NCBI GenBank assembly: GCA_944321385.1
Contig: CALULC010000003.1
Span: forward strand, 1-46,465
DNA: 46,465 nt
From: an uncultured Atopobiaceae bacterium
GTDB lineage: Bacteria; Actinomycetota; Coriobacteriia; Coriobacteriales; Atopobiaceae
Direction: 5' to 3'
The notes beneath the pieces were generated by a model. The model was not told where the DNA came from. It was given only the letters and a program-made list of their open reading frames with translations, and ran no database searches. Positions 1 to 8,693 of the stretch are shown one piece after another. The position numbers and the translations under genes were made by a program. Every line of letters starts with the position of its first letter. Positions within the stretch are counted from its first letter, which is position 1.

Positions 1-1232
1 TAGCGGTACGTGTCGCGGACCTCGGTCTTGGCGGCCTGGTTGGCGGCGAGCATCGCCGAGGTGTGGGGCAGCAGCGTTGCCGGCCCCACGGACGCCATGC
101 AGAGCACGCGGTGCATCATCGCCGGATCGAGCCCGGTGGCAAGCAGCGTCTGTGCCATGCTGCCAAGGTAGATGTTGAGCGCGCCGATTGCCGATCCCGT
201 GATGCCGGCGATGGCAAAGATCGTGATGAAGCCTTGCCAGAGGGGGTTCAGGCTCGTGGACATGAGCGCCTCGATGATGCCCTGGTAGGCGGGCGATGCT
301 ACTACCACACCGCCAAAGCCCATGATGGCCGCCACAGAGACGAGCGAGCTCAGGCCACTCGTGCAGGACTCCCCGATTGCGCGCTTGACGTTTTCGATCC
401 GCCCGCGGTAGAGCAGGCACGCCGCAATCACCGAGGCGAGCATCGAGACGGTCACGGCATCGGTGGCAGACATCGACACCGCACGCTGCAGCACAAAGAC
501 CAGCACAACGAGAAGGACGATCGGCGCGAAGCACGCCCAGATGGGCGGGGTGCTGGCGTCATCCGGCCGAGAGAGCGTCTCTCCGGGGCTGGGGGAGAAG
601 TGCTCCCCGCGCTTGCGGCAGCGGCCGATCTCCCACTGCAGGTAGATGTAGGAGAGCACGAACATCACCACGGAGCAGATGACGCCGAGAAGCGCACCCG
701 CATAGGCGTCCGTCCCGAGGAAGCTCGCGGGGATGAGGTTCTGCGTGGAGGGGATGCCCGGCATCATGACCATGCCGAGCGTGGCGGGGCAGACCATGAT
801 GGCGGCAACGATGAGCTTCTTGGGGATGTCCGCCCGCTCAAAGAGCTCGGCGGCGATGGGATAGACCGAGAACGCGATGATGAACGCGCTGATGCCGCCG
901 TAGGAGAGCACAAGGCCGGTGACCATGATCACGAGCAGCGCGTGCTTCTCGCCCACGAGGCGCAGCATGCTGCTCGCGATGCCCGCCGAGGCGCCGGAGT
1001 CGCCCATGACGCGCCCGAAGACGGACCCGAGGGCAAACAGCAGGAACCAGCTCCCCACAAAGGCCGCCATGTCGCCCATATAGCTCTCGTTGATGGCGGA
1101 GAGGATGTCCATCCCGTTGGCGAGGATGACGATGAGCGAGGCGACGAGCGAGACCACCACCATGTGCCAGCCGCGCCAGATGAGGGCGACGATGGCGACG
1201 ACGGCGAGGACGAGTCCGGCGATGCCGAGCAT
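1..1232 (-). CDS. GntP-family permease (partial, C-terminus beyond window)
   Basis: This gene runs off the left edge, so about 410 residues from the N-terminus are visible. My conceptual translation is strongly hydrophobic, with about a dozen membrane segments. It begins MLGIAGLVLAVVAIVALIW and contains the blocks MVMMPGIPSTQNLIPASF and LSYGGISAFIIAFSVYP. This layout and the Pro/Gly-rich motif after a membrane segment are typical of GntP gluconate:H+ symporter homologues (COG2610) in anaerobes. The substrate cannot be read from sequence; gluconate or another organic acid is possible. The ATG at 1232 is preceded on the minus strand by GGAG at good spacing. The gene is divergent from rsgA. A long open frame on the opposite strand is an antisense shadow. 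Confidence 0.8.
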   Translation of the reverse strand, partial: MLGIAGLVLAVVAIVALIWRGWHMVVVSLVASLIVILANGMDILSAINESYMGDMAAFVGSWFLLFALGSVFGRVMGDSGASAGIASSMLRLVGEKHALLVIMVTGLVLSYGGISAFIIAFSVYPIAAELFERADIPKKLIVAAIMVCPATLGMVMMPGIPSTQNLIPASFLGTDAYAGALLGVICSVVMFVLSYIYLQWEIGRCRKRGEHFSPSPGETLSRPDDASTPPIWACFAPIVLLVVLVFVLQRAVSMSATDAVTVSMLASVIAACLLYRGRIENVKRAIGESCTSGLSSLVSVAAIMGFGGVVVASPAYQGIIEALMSTSLNPLWQGFITIFAIAGITGSAIGALNIYLGSMAQTLLATGLDPAMMHRVLCMASVGPATLLPHTSAMLAANQAAKTEVRDTYR

Positions 1233-1403
1233 GAGGGCTCCAATCCGCGGGCGTTTCTGGATTGTGCAAGTCTACGGGAGGGCGCCATGGTGCGCCCAAC
1301 CTGAAAACGCCTCGATGCCAACGCGTTACACGGTCGACACGCTAGTCCTGCCGGAACGGTGCACAACCCCATGAGCGCTCTCCAAGGGGGGCGACCTTTG
1401 CTC

Positions 1404-1434
1404 TTGTCGCATATCCCGCCAACTGCGCTAGAAT
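1404..1434 (+). promoter_or_regulatory. Candidate promoter of rsgA
   Basis: TTGTCG at 1404-1409 and TAGAAT at 1429-1434 are separated by 19 bp, about 30 bp before the rsgA start. The spacer is longer than the ideal 17 bp, so this is a modest candidate in the divergent gntP/rsgA interval. Confidence 0.3.
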
Positions 1435-1467
1435 TGCCGAGAAAAACGTCAGGCTCGGGAGGTGCGC

Positions 1468-2607
1468 GTGGCAAAGCGGGGTCAGCGGTCGACGGCGACG
1501 TCGCGAAAGCGGCGGGCGAGCCGTCAGCAGCAGATAACCCTTCCCGCAATCGACGCCCTGCATGACCTACCCGCCTTCGATGACCTGCGGCTCGACGAAG
1601 CGCAGCGCTCCGCCTTCGATGAGTTTCTCGCCACGGCGGAAAACGCCGACGAGATGGCGCTCGGGTTTGTGGTGCGTCTCGACCGCGGCTATCCGCTCGT
1701 GGTCACCGCCACGGATGCCTTTAGGGCCGAGCACTCCGTGAGCTTTGCAAAACAAAACGCCGAGAAGGACGACGGTCTGCTGCCCGCCGTGGGCGACTGC
1801 GTTGCCGTGCGCCGGGCACCCGGCCACGACATGGGCGTTATCGAACGCGTGCTGCCGCGACGCACCGTCTTTGAGCGATGGCGCGGCCGCAGCCGCGGGG
1901 AGCGCCAGGTGCTGGCGGCAAACGTGGACACCATTCTCGTGGTGCAGCCGCTCGGTGCCGGAGAGCTGCTGCTCGGACGCGTGGCACGCTCGCTCGTGCT
2001 TGCGCGGGACTGCGGCCTCACGCCGGTCGTCGTGCTCACCAAGGCCGACCGCGCGGCGGACGACGAGCTTTCGGCCGAGGTCGATCGCGTTCGCCGCCTT
2101 GTTGGCGACGACGTGCGCGTGATTGTGACGTCCTCCGCCACGGGTGCCGGCGTGGAGGAGGTGCGCGCCTGCGTGCCGCCCCTGAGCTGCGCGATGATCC
2201 TCGGTGAGTCGGGTGCGGGCAAGTCCACGCTGCTCAATGCCCTTCTCGGCCATGAGGCGCTCGCCACGGGAGAGGTGCGCGAGAAGGACGACGCGGGCCG
2301 CCACACCACGGTCTCGCGCGTCATGGTGCGCCTGCCAGATGCGGGCGTGATCGCGGATGTGCCGGGGCTCAGGAGCCTGCCGCTCGTGGGGCACGAGCGC
2401 GGGCTTGCCAAGGCGTTCCCGGAGATTGCCGCGGCGGCGCGCGAGTGCCGATTCAACGACTGCACGCACACGCATGAGCCGGGGTGCGCCGTTCTGGACG
2501 GGAATTTGGGAGGGGCGTTTTCCGACGAGCGGCTCAGCTGCTATCTAGCGCTTGCGGCGGAGATGCGCGAAAGCGCCCGCACGCTCGACCCCGACGTGGT
2601 TCTCTAA
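1468..2607 (+). CDS. rsgA: Ribosome small-subunit-dependent GTPase A (RsgA)
   Basis: RsgA is a circularly permuted GTPase that acts in late 30S subunit maturation. The sequence shows an N-terminal OB-fold-like region, then the permuted order of GTPase motifs: G4 as TKAD, G1/P-loop as GESGAGKST, and G3 as DVPGL. These are followed by a C-terminal zinc-binding region with FNDCTHTHEPGC. Length (about 380 aa) fits the family. The reading frame opens with GTG at 1462, but the Shine-Dalgarno GGGAGG at 1457-1462 overlaps that codon; the GTG at 1468 has proper spacing and is preferred. The first 20 or so residues are basic and poorly conserved. The gene appears monocistronic; the next gene starts about 230 bp downstream after an AT-rich gap. 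Confidence 0.93.
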   Translation: MAKRGQRSTATSRKRRASRQQQITLPAIDALHDLPAFDDLRLDEAQRSAFDEFLATAENADEMALGFVVRLDRGYPLVVTATDAFRAEHSVSFAKQNAEKDDGLLPAVGDCVAVRRAPGHDMGVIERVLPRRTVFERWRGRSRGERQVLAANVDTILVVQPLGAGELLLGRVARSLVLARDCGLTPVVVLTKADRAADDELSAEVDRVRRLVGDDVRVIVTSSATGAGVEEVRACVPPLSCAMILGESGAGKSTLLNALLGHEALATGEVREKDDAGRHTTVSRVMVRLPDAGVIADVPGLRSLPLVGHERGLAKAFPEIAAAARECRFNDCTHTHEPGCAVLDGNLGGAFSDERLSCYLALAAEMRESARTLDPDVVL

Positions 2608-2841
2608 ATAAGACTTCGAAATAAACCCAGTTGCAGATGTGAAGATGGCGTGACCAGCAAATTTTAAGAATGATATCTAGAGCGGAATTATATAGCTCAT
2701 CTAGCTGCAAAAACCATGTGCTGGTCAGTTTGTCGACAAGATATTGCAGTCTCGCGTATGACTTTCTCAGAACGAGCAACGTCATGACATGATACGAGCG
2801 GAAAATGCCTCTACCGACCGTTGGGACACGGGGGAGGCATC
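2608..2841 (+). promoter_or_regulatory. AT-rich leader of the Tad operon with dyad symmetries
   Basis: This 234-bp interval is clearly richer in A+T than the flanking genes and holds no convincing gene. It contains a 9-bp inverted pair, TGACCAGCA at 2651-2659 and TGCTGGTCA at 2719-2727 (68 bp centre to centre), and the palindrome TTGTCGACAA at 2730-2739. It is the only sizeable non-coding stretch before a roughly 9.8-kb operon, so it is the expected place for the operon promoter and operators. I could not identify a strong -35/-10 pair. Confidence 0.5.
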
Positions 2842-3609
2842 GTGACCCGTCGCTTCAGATATCTCATATCGGGCTCGTGCGCCCTGCTCGCTGCCGCGCT
2901 TTGCCTAGCGTACGGGGAGCAGACGAGGGCGCAGTGCGAGCGCGAGCGCACCGAGGCGCTGGAGCGCTACGGCGGGGAGGTGGTGAGGCTCGTCGTTGCC
3001 ACAAAACCCATCGAGGCAGGCGAAACCATTGACTCCAATAACGTGAGCGAGCGTGACTGGGTTGCCGAGCTGGCCCCAGAGGGGGCGATAACCGGCCTGG
3101 AGCTGGTCGAGGGGGCAAAGGTGAGCGTGCCAGTTGCCGCAGGCATGCCCGTGACGGAGCTCAATCTGCGAAACCCCACAGAGACGGTAGAGGTGCCGGA
3201 TGGAAGGGTCGCCCTTGCCATGGTCGCAGACAGCGACGCCGGGGTGCCACCTGGCCTGGAGATCGGCGCCACCCTCGCGGCCTACGAGGTGGGCGCGGAG
3301 GGCGTGCGCCTGATTGCCAACGACCTCAAGGTTCTCTCGGTTCCTGCCGGTACGGCGGGGACGCTCTCCTCCGGGCAGCTGACCGTTGCTGTTGACCCGG
3401 ACGACGTTGCCCCGCTCCTTGCGGCGAGCGGTGAGGGGAGCTTGAGGTTCGCGCTGCCCGGGGAGGACTCGCTTGCCACGGACGGAGGGGACACCTCCGA
3501 CCCAGACAACGTCCCGCCGCAGGAGATCTTGGAAGAGGGGGGCTGGGGCAGCGAAGAAGGGGCTGGCACAGGCGAGAAGGACGTTGATGAGAGGGGCGGG
3601 CAGATATGA
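2842..3609 (+). CDS. cpaB: CpaB/RcpC-like Flp pilus assembly protein (SAF domain)
   Basis: This is the first gene of the Tad pilus operon. The protein has an N-terminal signal anchor (residues 1-25, RRFRYLISGSCALLAAALCL) and then a SAF-like domain, with VVATKPIEAGETIDSNNV near residue 50 and a second half containing GQLTVAVDPDDV. The C-terminus is a low-complexity acidic, Gly-rich tail. CpaB proteins sit at the membrane and help pilus assembly; in bacteria without a secretin they probably act at the cell wall. The GTG at 2842 follows the strong ribosome site GGGGGAGG at about 2830-2836. The stop overlaps the next start (ATGA at 3606-3609), indicating translational coupling to cpaE. Confidence 0.8.
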   Translation: MTRRFRYLISGSCALLAAALCLAYGEQTRAQCERERTEALERYGGEVVRLVVATKPIEAGETIDSNNVSERDWVAELAPEGAITGLELVEGAKVSVPVAAGMPVTELNLRNPTETVEVPDGRVALAMVADSDAGVPPGLEIGATLAAYEVGAEGVRLIANDLKVLSVPAGTAGTLSSGQLTVAVDPDDVAPLLAASGEGSLRFALPGEDSLATDGGDTSDPDNVPPQEILEEGGWGSEEGAGTGEKDVDERGGQI

Positions 3610-4910
3610 GCGAGTGGCTGGTTCTGTGCTCCGATACCGAGTTCGACCGGATGAGGGGTGTCGTTGCGAATATGGACGAAAGCCCGCTCGTTTACTGGAC
3701 TGACAGTCAGAACGAGCTCAGGGAGAGGGTGGCCGCCTCGCGTCCGGGCGAGCTGGGAGTCTTGGTTGGCGTTGTGGGGGCGGGCGTGTCTGACATCAAC
3801 CTTGCCGCGGCGGTTGTCGCAGACGGGCGGGCCCGGTTTGTGGCCCTCGTCAAGAGCGGCGTCACGGGGTCGTTTCGCTCGAGGGCGTCTCGCGCGGGGG
3901 TCGACCTCGTCGTCGACCTGGACGAAGTCGAGGAGGAGCCAGAGCACGTCTTGGCGTCAGGGTGGACGCAGGCGAGGGGAGAGGAGCCCCCGAGCGAGCC
4001 GATGGTGGCGGCGTCTGCCGGTTCGAGCGTGCAGGACGTGCCTGAGCTGGCGCTCGATCTAGAGGAGCCCTTCGAGGGGATTGCCTCTTCCCAGGCGCCC
4101 GTGCTCGTCTTCTGCTCGGGAAGGGGCGGTGTTGGCAAGACGATGCTCGCGGTGTGTACTGCGGTCATCGCGAGCAGATGGGGCATGAGGACATGTCTGC
4201 TCGACCTCGACCTCTCCTGTGGGAACGCATATGCCGCGCTGGGCCTGAGAGAGGGTGCGGATCCCACCTCCTACGGCGAGTCTGGGGCGACGACGCCAAT
4301 CGTCCAGCTCTGTCAGATGTCAGCCTCGGGAGTCTCCGTCATGGGGCCCTGTGCCAGACCAGAGATGGCGGAGCTCGTGTTCCCCTATCTCGGCGACTTG
4401 ATCGAGAGGGTGTCAAAGGAGTTCGAGCTCGTCGTGGTTGACACTTCGACGACGTTTACCGATGCCGTTGCCCATGCGGTCCAGCATGCAGACCGGCTGG
4501 TCATCGTGACCGACTCTCGCGAGGGGGCTATCTCCTCGGCAGCGAGGACGAGCGGCCTTGCCGTGCGCCTTGGGGTGGCGCGAACGCGCATCGCGCGCAT
4601 CGAGAATCGTGCGAACCCTCGCTTCAAGCCCGACCTCTCTGCGGGGAGGGCTGAGGTGGGCCTCGAGGCGGCGCGCGTGTATCGGGTCTTTGAGGGAGGG
4701 AGAGGGGTTGGGGAGCTGCTGGGCGAGGGCCGAGTGGATGAGCTCTGTGAGCCGGGATTCGCATTTGCGGACTCTCTCTCCTCTGCCGTCGCAAAGCTGC
4801 TGGCTGAGCTCGGTAGGCTTCCGGACTGCGCCGAGGCGAGAAGTGCCTACGAGCAGACAGATGAGGGCAGAAGGTCCTCGCTGTTTGGGCTGAGGAGGGA
4901 GGCGAGGTAG
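3606..4910 (+). CDS. cpaE: CpaE/TadZ-type MinD-like ATPase
   Basis: This is a 434-residue pilus-localisation ATPase. Residues 1 to about 120 (SEWLVLCSDTEFDRM onward) read as an atypical receiver domain, a common N-terminus in TadZ/CpaE. A variable Pro/Glu-rich linker follows, and then a ParA/MinD-like P-loop ATPase. Its deviant Walker A is GRGGVGKT with Lys178, and further motifs include LLDLDLSCGN and VVVDTSTTF. Proteins of this family place the Tad machine in the cell. It lies between cpaB (4-bp overlap) and tadA (start codon directly after the stop), as in typical Tad operons. Confidence 0.85.
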   Translation: MSEWLVLCSDTEFDRMRGVVANMDESPLVYWTDSQNELRERVAASRPGELGVLVGVVGAGVSDINLAAAVVADGRARFVALVKSGVTGSFRSRASRAGVDLVVDLDEVEEEPEHVLASGWTQARGEEPPSEPMVAASAGSSVQDVPELALDLEEPFEGIASSQAPVLVFCSGRGGVGKTMLAVCTAVIASRWGMRTCLLDLDLSCGNAYAALGLREGADPTSYGESGATTPIVQLCQMSASGVSVMGPCARPEMAELVFPYLGDLIERVSKEFELVVVDTSTTFTDAVAHAVQHADRLVIVTDSREGAISSAARTSGLAVRLGVARTRIARIENRANPRFKPDLSAGRAEVGLEAARVYRVFEGGRGVGELLGEGRVDELCEPGFAFADSLSSAVAKLLAELGRLPDCAEARSAYEQTDEGRRSSLFGLRREAR

Positions 4911-6230
4911 ATGTCTGTTCTCGAGCGCGTGAGGGAGGTGGAGGCGGCTCGCTCAACCAACGGGGCTCCCAGTGCGAGCGTCGAGCTCAGACATGCGCGC
5001 GAGATGCTCCGATCCGAGCTGGTCGAGCGCCTGGGCCTGGCGACGATCGCCTCGATGCTCTCCGAGGAGGGTGCCTCCGAGGTGCGCTCCGAGCTGCGCG
5101 TTGTGCTTGAGGCGATTCTCAACACTCGGGAGGACGCCTGTCGCGCCGTAGACAGGGACACGCTGCTCAGACAGGTCATCGACGAGGTCTGCGGGCTTGG
5201 TCCGATTCAGCCCCTGCTCGAGGACGGGGAGGTCACCGAGGTCATGATCAACGGGGCCGGTGCCCTCTTCTACGAGCGCGGGGGAGAGCTCTATCCCGCG
5301 GACACCGTGTTTGACTCGCCCGAGCAGATCATGATCGTCATGGATCGGATACTCGCACCGCTGGGAAGGCGCCTCGATCGCTCGAGCCCGCTTGTGAGCG
5401 CGCGCCTGGCAAACGGCGACCGCGTGAATGCGGTCGCGGCGCCAATTGCAATCGACGGGCCGGCGGTGACCATACGAAAGTTCTCCGATCAGATCCGCAC
5501 GCTGGGGCGTCTCGTGGAGAGCGGCTCCATTCCGGCGTGGTATGCCCAGCTGCTCTCCTGGGCGGTGCGCTGTTCGCGCTCGATCGCGGTTGCCGGGGGT
5601 ACGGGCTCGGGCAAGACCACGCTGCTCAACGCACTCTCCTGCGAGATACCGGTTGGCGAGCGAATCGTGACCATAGAGGACTCTGCCGAGCTTCGCTTTG
5701 ACGCTCATCCCAACGTGGTGAGACTCGAGGCGCGGGACAGCTCTATCGAGGGGTCGGGAGAGGTGACGATCAGGGACCTCGTGAAGAACGCTCTCAGAAT
5801 GAGACCGGACCGCATCGTCGTGGGAGAGGTGCGCTCGGGGGAGTGCATCGACATGCTCAACGCCATGAACACGGGGCACGAGGGGTCGCTCACCACGCTC
5901 CATGCCGGAAGTGCCGAGGAGGCGCTGATGCGCCTCGTGCTGATGGCGCGCTTTGGCATGGATCTCCCCACGGACCTCATCGAGGAGCAGATAGCCACCG
6001 CCATAGACCTGATCGTGGTGACGCGGAGGCTCACGGACGGGACGAGGGTCGTGACGTCTCTGACGGAGGTGTCCCGGGCGGAGGACGGCTCCGCCAGGCT
6101 CGAGGAATGCGTGAGCTATCGGTCTGGGGAGCGCTCCTGGGAGCTGCGCTCAGAGCCGACGTTCGTGCGAAGGGGAATCGAGGACGGCGTTCTGAGCGAG
6201 GAGGAGGTTGGGCAATGGAGGCAGCGCTGA
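4911..6230 (+). CDS. tadA: Tad pilus assembly secretion ATPase TadA/CpaF
   Basis: This is the hexameric motor ATPase that powers Flp pilin assembly at the cytoplasmic face. The 439-residue protein has an N-terminal helical region and a CpaF-type N-domain (QPLLEDGEVTEVMING). The ATPase core has Walker A GGTGSGKTTLLNAL (Lys235), an Asp box around VTIEDSAELRF, Walker B RPDRIVVGEVR, and a His box near MNTGHEGSLTTLHAGS. All catalytic elements look intact and length matches the family. Its start abuts the cpaE stop, and its last 16 bases overlap tadB. Confidence 0.93.
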   Translation: MSVLERVREVEAARSTNGAPSASVELRHAREMLRSELVERLGLATIASMLSEEGASEVRSELRVVLEAILNTREDACRAVDRDTLLRQVIDEVCGLGPIQPLLEDGEVTEVMINGAGALFYERGGELYPADTVFDSPEQIMIVMDRILAPLGRRLDRSSPLVSARLANGDRVNAVAAPIAIDGPAVTIRKFSDQIRTLGRLVESGSIPAWYAQLLSWAVRCSRSIAVAGGTGSGKTTLLNALSCEIPVGERIVTIEDSAELRFDAHPNVVRLEARDSSIEGSGEVTIRDLVKNALRMRPDRIVVGEVRSGECIDMLNAMNTGHEGSLTTLHAGSAEEALMRLVLMARFGMDLPTDLIEEQIATAIDLIVVTRRLTDGTRVVTSLTEVSRAEDGSARLEECVSYRSGERSWELRSEPTFVRRGIEDGVLSEEEVGQWRQR

Positions 6231-7153
6231 TTGCCGGTTCTGCGACGCTCTTTGGCCTGGCGGGCCTTCTCGCAAGCGGCGGGGCAATGCCGTCGCTTGT
6301 GGGGGCGGGGCGCCGGCTCCCGCTTCTTGGGTCCAGGGCACGGGCCGCTCTTCGATGGGTCGGCGGATGGCGCGCCATCGGGATGCTCCTCGATGTGCGC
6401 TGTGTTCAGGAGCTCTCGGAGAGCCTCTCGGAGAGGCTCTCCGACGGCGGCGTCTCCTTGGACCGGCGCTCCTCGGCAGCGGCGCTTTTCGTTGGCGCTT
6501 TGGTGGCGTCCCTTCTGGGCGGGATCTTCTTTGGCTCGCCGATCGCCGTGCTGGCCGTGGCGGCCGGCCTGGTGGGGGCGATGCTGGCCCGCGATTCCTC
6601 GATTCGCCAACGAGAGCGCCGAGAGGCCCTTGGGGCGATGCCGGGCATCTATCGAACGCTCTCGGTTGCGCTGGGGTCGGGGCAGACCCTCTCCCAGGCA
6701 GTCTCCTACGTCGGAGCGCACGAGCACGGGAAGGTGGCTCGGGTGTTCGCGAGGATGTCCCTTCGGCTCAGGTGCGGCGCGTCTACGGAAGAGGCGGTCG
6801 ACCTTCTTGCCAAAGAGCTCTCCGTGCCCGGGGCGGGGCTTCTCGCCACGGCGCTCGTGATCTCTCACAGGACGGGGAGCCCCCTGCGCGACCTCCTCCT
6901 GAGGTCGGCTGCGCTCGCAGAGCGCCAAGAGGAGTTTGAGAGAACGCTTGGCGTCAAGACGGCGCAGGTCAGGCTATCCGTGAGGATCGTGTGCCTTCTC
7001 CCCGTGGTCATGATGGGGCTCCTTGCGCTCATGTCCCCGGACTTTCAGGCGGGGCTCGCGACCCCGGTGGGCATTGGGTGCGTGACGGTTGCCTCGGCTC
7101 TGGACGCCATCGCCCTGGTTGTCATCAGGCGCCTCATGAGAGGGGTGCTCTGA
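6215..7153 (+). CDS. tadB: Tad inner-membrane platform protein TadB
   Basis: This 312-residue protein of the T2SF/GspF class has membrane segments near residues 5-20 and 95-120 and two C-terminal ones (LSVRIVCLLPVVMMGLLALM and a final helix). The cytoplasmic helical T2SF block between them starts LGAMPGIYRTLSVALGSGQT. TadB and TadC together form the platform on which the TadA ATPase works. The ATG at 6215 lies 16 bases inside tadA and follows GAGGAGG. The end overlaps the tadC start (TGATG). Confidence 0.85.
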   Translation: MEAALIAGSATLFGLAGLLASGGAMPSLVGAGRRLPLLGSRARAALRWVGGWRAIGMLLDVRCVQELSESLSERLSDGGVSLDRRSSAAALFVGALVASLLGGIFFGSPIAVLAVAAGLVGAMLARDSSIRQRERREALGAMPGIYRTLSVALGSGQTLSQAVSYVGAHEHGKVARVFARMSLRLRCGASTEEAVDLLAKELSVPGAGLLATALVISHRTGSPLRDLLLRSAALAERQEEFERTLGVKTAQVRLSVRIVCLLPVVMMGLLALMSPDFQAGLATPVGIGCVTVASALDAIALVVIRRLMRGVL

Positions 7154-7791
7154 TGCTGGCGGGAGGGGTGCTGCTTCCGTTGGGCTCGGCTGTGGCCATG
7201 GGCTTTTCGGTCGCCCTCCTCGCGGATGCGGTGCCCGGGCGGGCGGCTCTGGGGCTGGGCCTGAGAAGGCTCGAGGGGGCGAGGCTTCTTCTCGGCGCGA
7301 GCCGACTGTCGAGAAAGGCCTCCCGTCGCGAGACTCCGGAGGAGAGGCGCGCCGCGTGCCTCGACGAGCTTCCTGCCCTTCTTGACGTGGTGACGCTTGG
7401 TCTTTCCGCCGGTCTCTCCTTTGACGCCTCGCTCGAGTTCTACTGCTCGAGAAACGAGGGGGCACTCGCCGGTGCTTTTGGCGAGGCGATGCTCGGATGG
7501 CGCATTGGCGCTTGCACCAGGGAGGAGGGTCTCTGGAAGGTGGCGGATGACGTGGGGGCGCCCGCACTCGGGAGGTTTGCATCGGTCGTGAGCGAGGCAC
7601 TCGCCTTTGGTGCCCCGCTCGCTGAGGCCCTTGAGGGCCAGGCGCGCGTGATCAGGGACGAGCAGCGAGCCCAGGTTGAGGAGAGAATCGAGCGAGTGCC
7701 GGTGAAGATGTTGATCCCGCTGGGAACGCTCGTGGTCCCCGCGATGTTTCTTGCGGTGCTTGGCCCGCTGCTCGGCTCGGTGGTCGGCTGA
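7153..7791 (+). CDS. tadC: Tad inner-membrane platform protein TadC
   Basis: This is the second T2SF-type platform protein, 212 residues and somewhat short for TadC. It starts with a membrane helix (VLLPLGSAVAMGFSVALLAD), continues with the T2SF domain (LPALLDVVTLGLSAGLSFD and LVEERIERVPVKMLIPLGT-like features), and ends with a hydrophobic helix (VVPAMFLAVLGPLLGSVV). Start and stop of the pair overlap at TGATG, so translation is probably coupled to tadB. Position directly before the Flp pilin gene supports the assignment. Confidence 0.8.
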   Translation: MLAGGVLLPLGSAVAMGFSVALLADAVPGRAALGLGLRRLEGARLLLGASRLSRKASRRETPEERRAACLDELPALLDVVTLGLSAGLSFDASLEFYCSRNEGALAGAFGEAMLGWRIGACTREEGLWKVADDVGAPALGRFASVVSEALAFGAPLAEALEGQARVIRDEQRAQVEERIERVPVKMLIPLGTLVVPAMFLAVLGPLLGSVVG

Positions 7792-7827
7792 GGGGAGTTG
7801 ACAGGGATGAGGAGGAAGGAGAGCGAG

Positions 7828-8022
7828 ATGACGACAAGGGTGCTGGAGCGCAAGGTGGCTGGCTTGCGGGGGCTGCTGGCGGACGATTCGGGCCAGGGCA
7901 CCACCGAATACGCGATTCTCGTTGGCGTGCTCGTGGTGATAGCGATCGTGGCGATCCTCGCGTTCAGGGACAAGATCTCTGAGCTCTGGGAGGCCATCTC
8001 GACGGGCATCAACTCGCTGTGA
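7828..8022 (+). CDS. flp: Flp-type major pilin precursor
   Basis: This 64-residue protein has the features of a Flp/class IVb pilin: a basic leader, then SGQGTTEYAILVGVLVVIAI followed by a short polar tail. A prepilin-peptidase site fits after the Gly of DDSG, placing the conserved Glu at +5 and Tyr at +6. The hydrophobic stretch of about 20 residues would form the filament core. The ATG at 7828 is chosen because AGGAGGAAGGAG lies just upstream; TTG 7798 and ATG 7807 are in-frame alternatives. No prepilin peptidase gene is in the window, so processing must depend on one encoded elsewhere. Confidence 0.85.
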   Translation: MTTRVLERKVAGLRGLLADDSGQGTTEYAILVGVLVVIAIVAILAFRDKISELWEAISTGINSL

Positions 8023-8501
8023 GCAGGCGCGAGGCGGCCGTTGCGCTGGCGCTTCTCGCCGCCGGGGCGCTCGGCCTGCTCGCGGCGTTTCGAGGCATGG
8101 GCGGGGCGCTTCCGGCTGAGGTTGCCTCGACGGTCACCGCCCGAACACAGGACGGAGGAGACGCGCCGGACGACGAGGGCTTTGCCGTCGAGGCGCCCTC
8201 CCAAGAGGAAGGCCAAGGCGAGAAGGGCACGAGCGGGCCCCTGGAGGGAGACGCCGCCAGGTTTGATGGCAGCGTGGAGGAGGTTTCGAGCCGGTTGATA
8301 GAGGAGCGAGAAGGGGCAGGCGACTGCATTCTTGCCCGAGCCGGCTATCTCGACTTTACGGGGAGGGTCTGGGGATGCGTTTTCCAGGGAAATCGATGGG
8401 TGGAAATCTGCCTTGTGGAGGAGGGTGGCGACGGAGAAGGGTGCTCTGTTCGCGTCTGGCGCATGGACGCGGACGACGCGGCCCGGAGCCTGGGGGTCTG
8501 A
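8019..8501 (+). CDS. Small membrane-anchored protein of the Tad operon
   Basis: I do not recognise a family. The 160-residue product begins with a hydrophobic N-terminal segment (AAVALALLAAGALGLLAAF), followed by an acidic, low-complexity stretch to about residue 90. A small folded-looking C-terminal part contains two pairs of cysteines (DCILARAGYLDFTGRVWGC and near EICLVEEGGDGEGCS). It probably has one membrane helix with the rest outside the cell. The start is GTG overlapping the pilin stop (GTGA), so translation is likely coupled. A minor pilus or anchoring role is possible from context only. Confidence 0.6.
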   Translation: MSRREAAVALALLAAGALGLLAAFRGMGGALPAEVASTVTARTQDGGDAPDDEGFAVEAPSQEEGQGEKGTSGPLEGDAARFDGSVEEVSSRLIEEREGAGDCILARAGYLDFTGRVWGCVFQGNRWVEICLVEEGGDGEGCSVRVWRMDADDAARSLGV

Positions 8502-8692
8502 AGGGGCGCTCCGGCCAGGCGACTGTTGAGTACCTCGTTGTGCTCGGCGCGTTTGTCTCGATGCTCGCCGGACTCGCGCTTCTCTGGCATGCGGGAGGGG
8601 ACGGAGATCTTACGAATCGGGCGACGGCGGCCGCCTCGCACGGGTTTGAGCAGGGGGCGCCTGCTCTGCTCAAGGACGTCCTGAGCTACTGA
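8441..8692 (+). CDS. Second Flp/TadE-like pilin-type protein
   Basis: The frame encodes a basic leader followed by SGQATVEYLVVLGAFVSMLA, the same G-x4-E-Y cleavage and filament signature seen in the pilin at 7828. A short polar tail ends at LLKDVLSY. The start is uncertain: GTG 8441 has GGAGAAGG directly upstream and gives 83 residues, while ATG 8396 is an alternative. Both overlap the preceding gene. It is probably a minor pilin or pseudopilin with its own stoichiometry. The leader is unusually long and Arg/Gly-rich, because it is read in a second frame of the upstream gene. Confidence 0.65.
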   Translation: MLCSRLAHGRGRRGPEPGGLKGRSGQATVEYLVVLGAFVSMLAGLALLWHAGGDGDLTNRATAAASHGFEQGAPALLKDVLSY

Positions 8693-8693
8693 G

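Noticed and set aside
63..1304. Long plus-strand open frame opposite the permease
   Set aside because: Its product is Arg/Asp/His-rich without any family motif, and the opposite strand encodes a clear membrane transporter. High GC creates such antisense frames.
2608..2841. A small gene in the AT-rich leader
   Set aside because: The only frames there lack ribosome sites and show no recognisable similarity.
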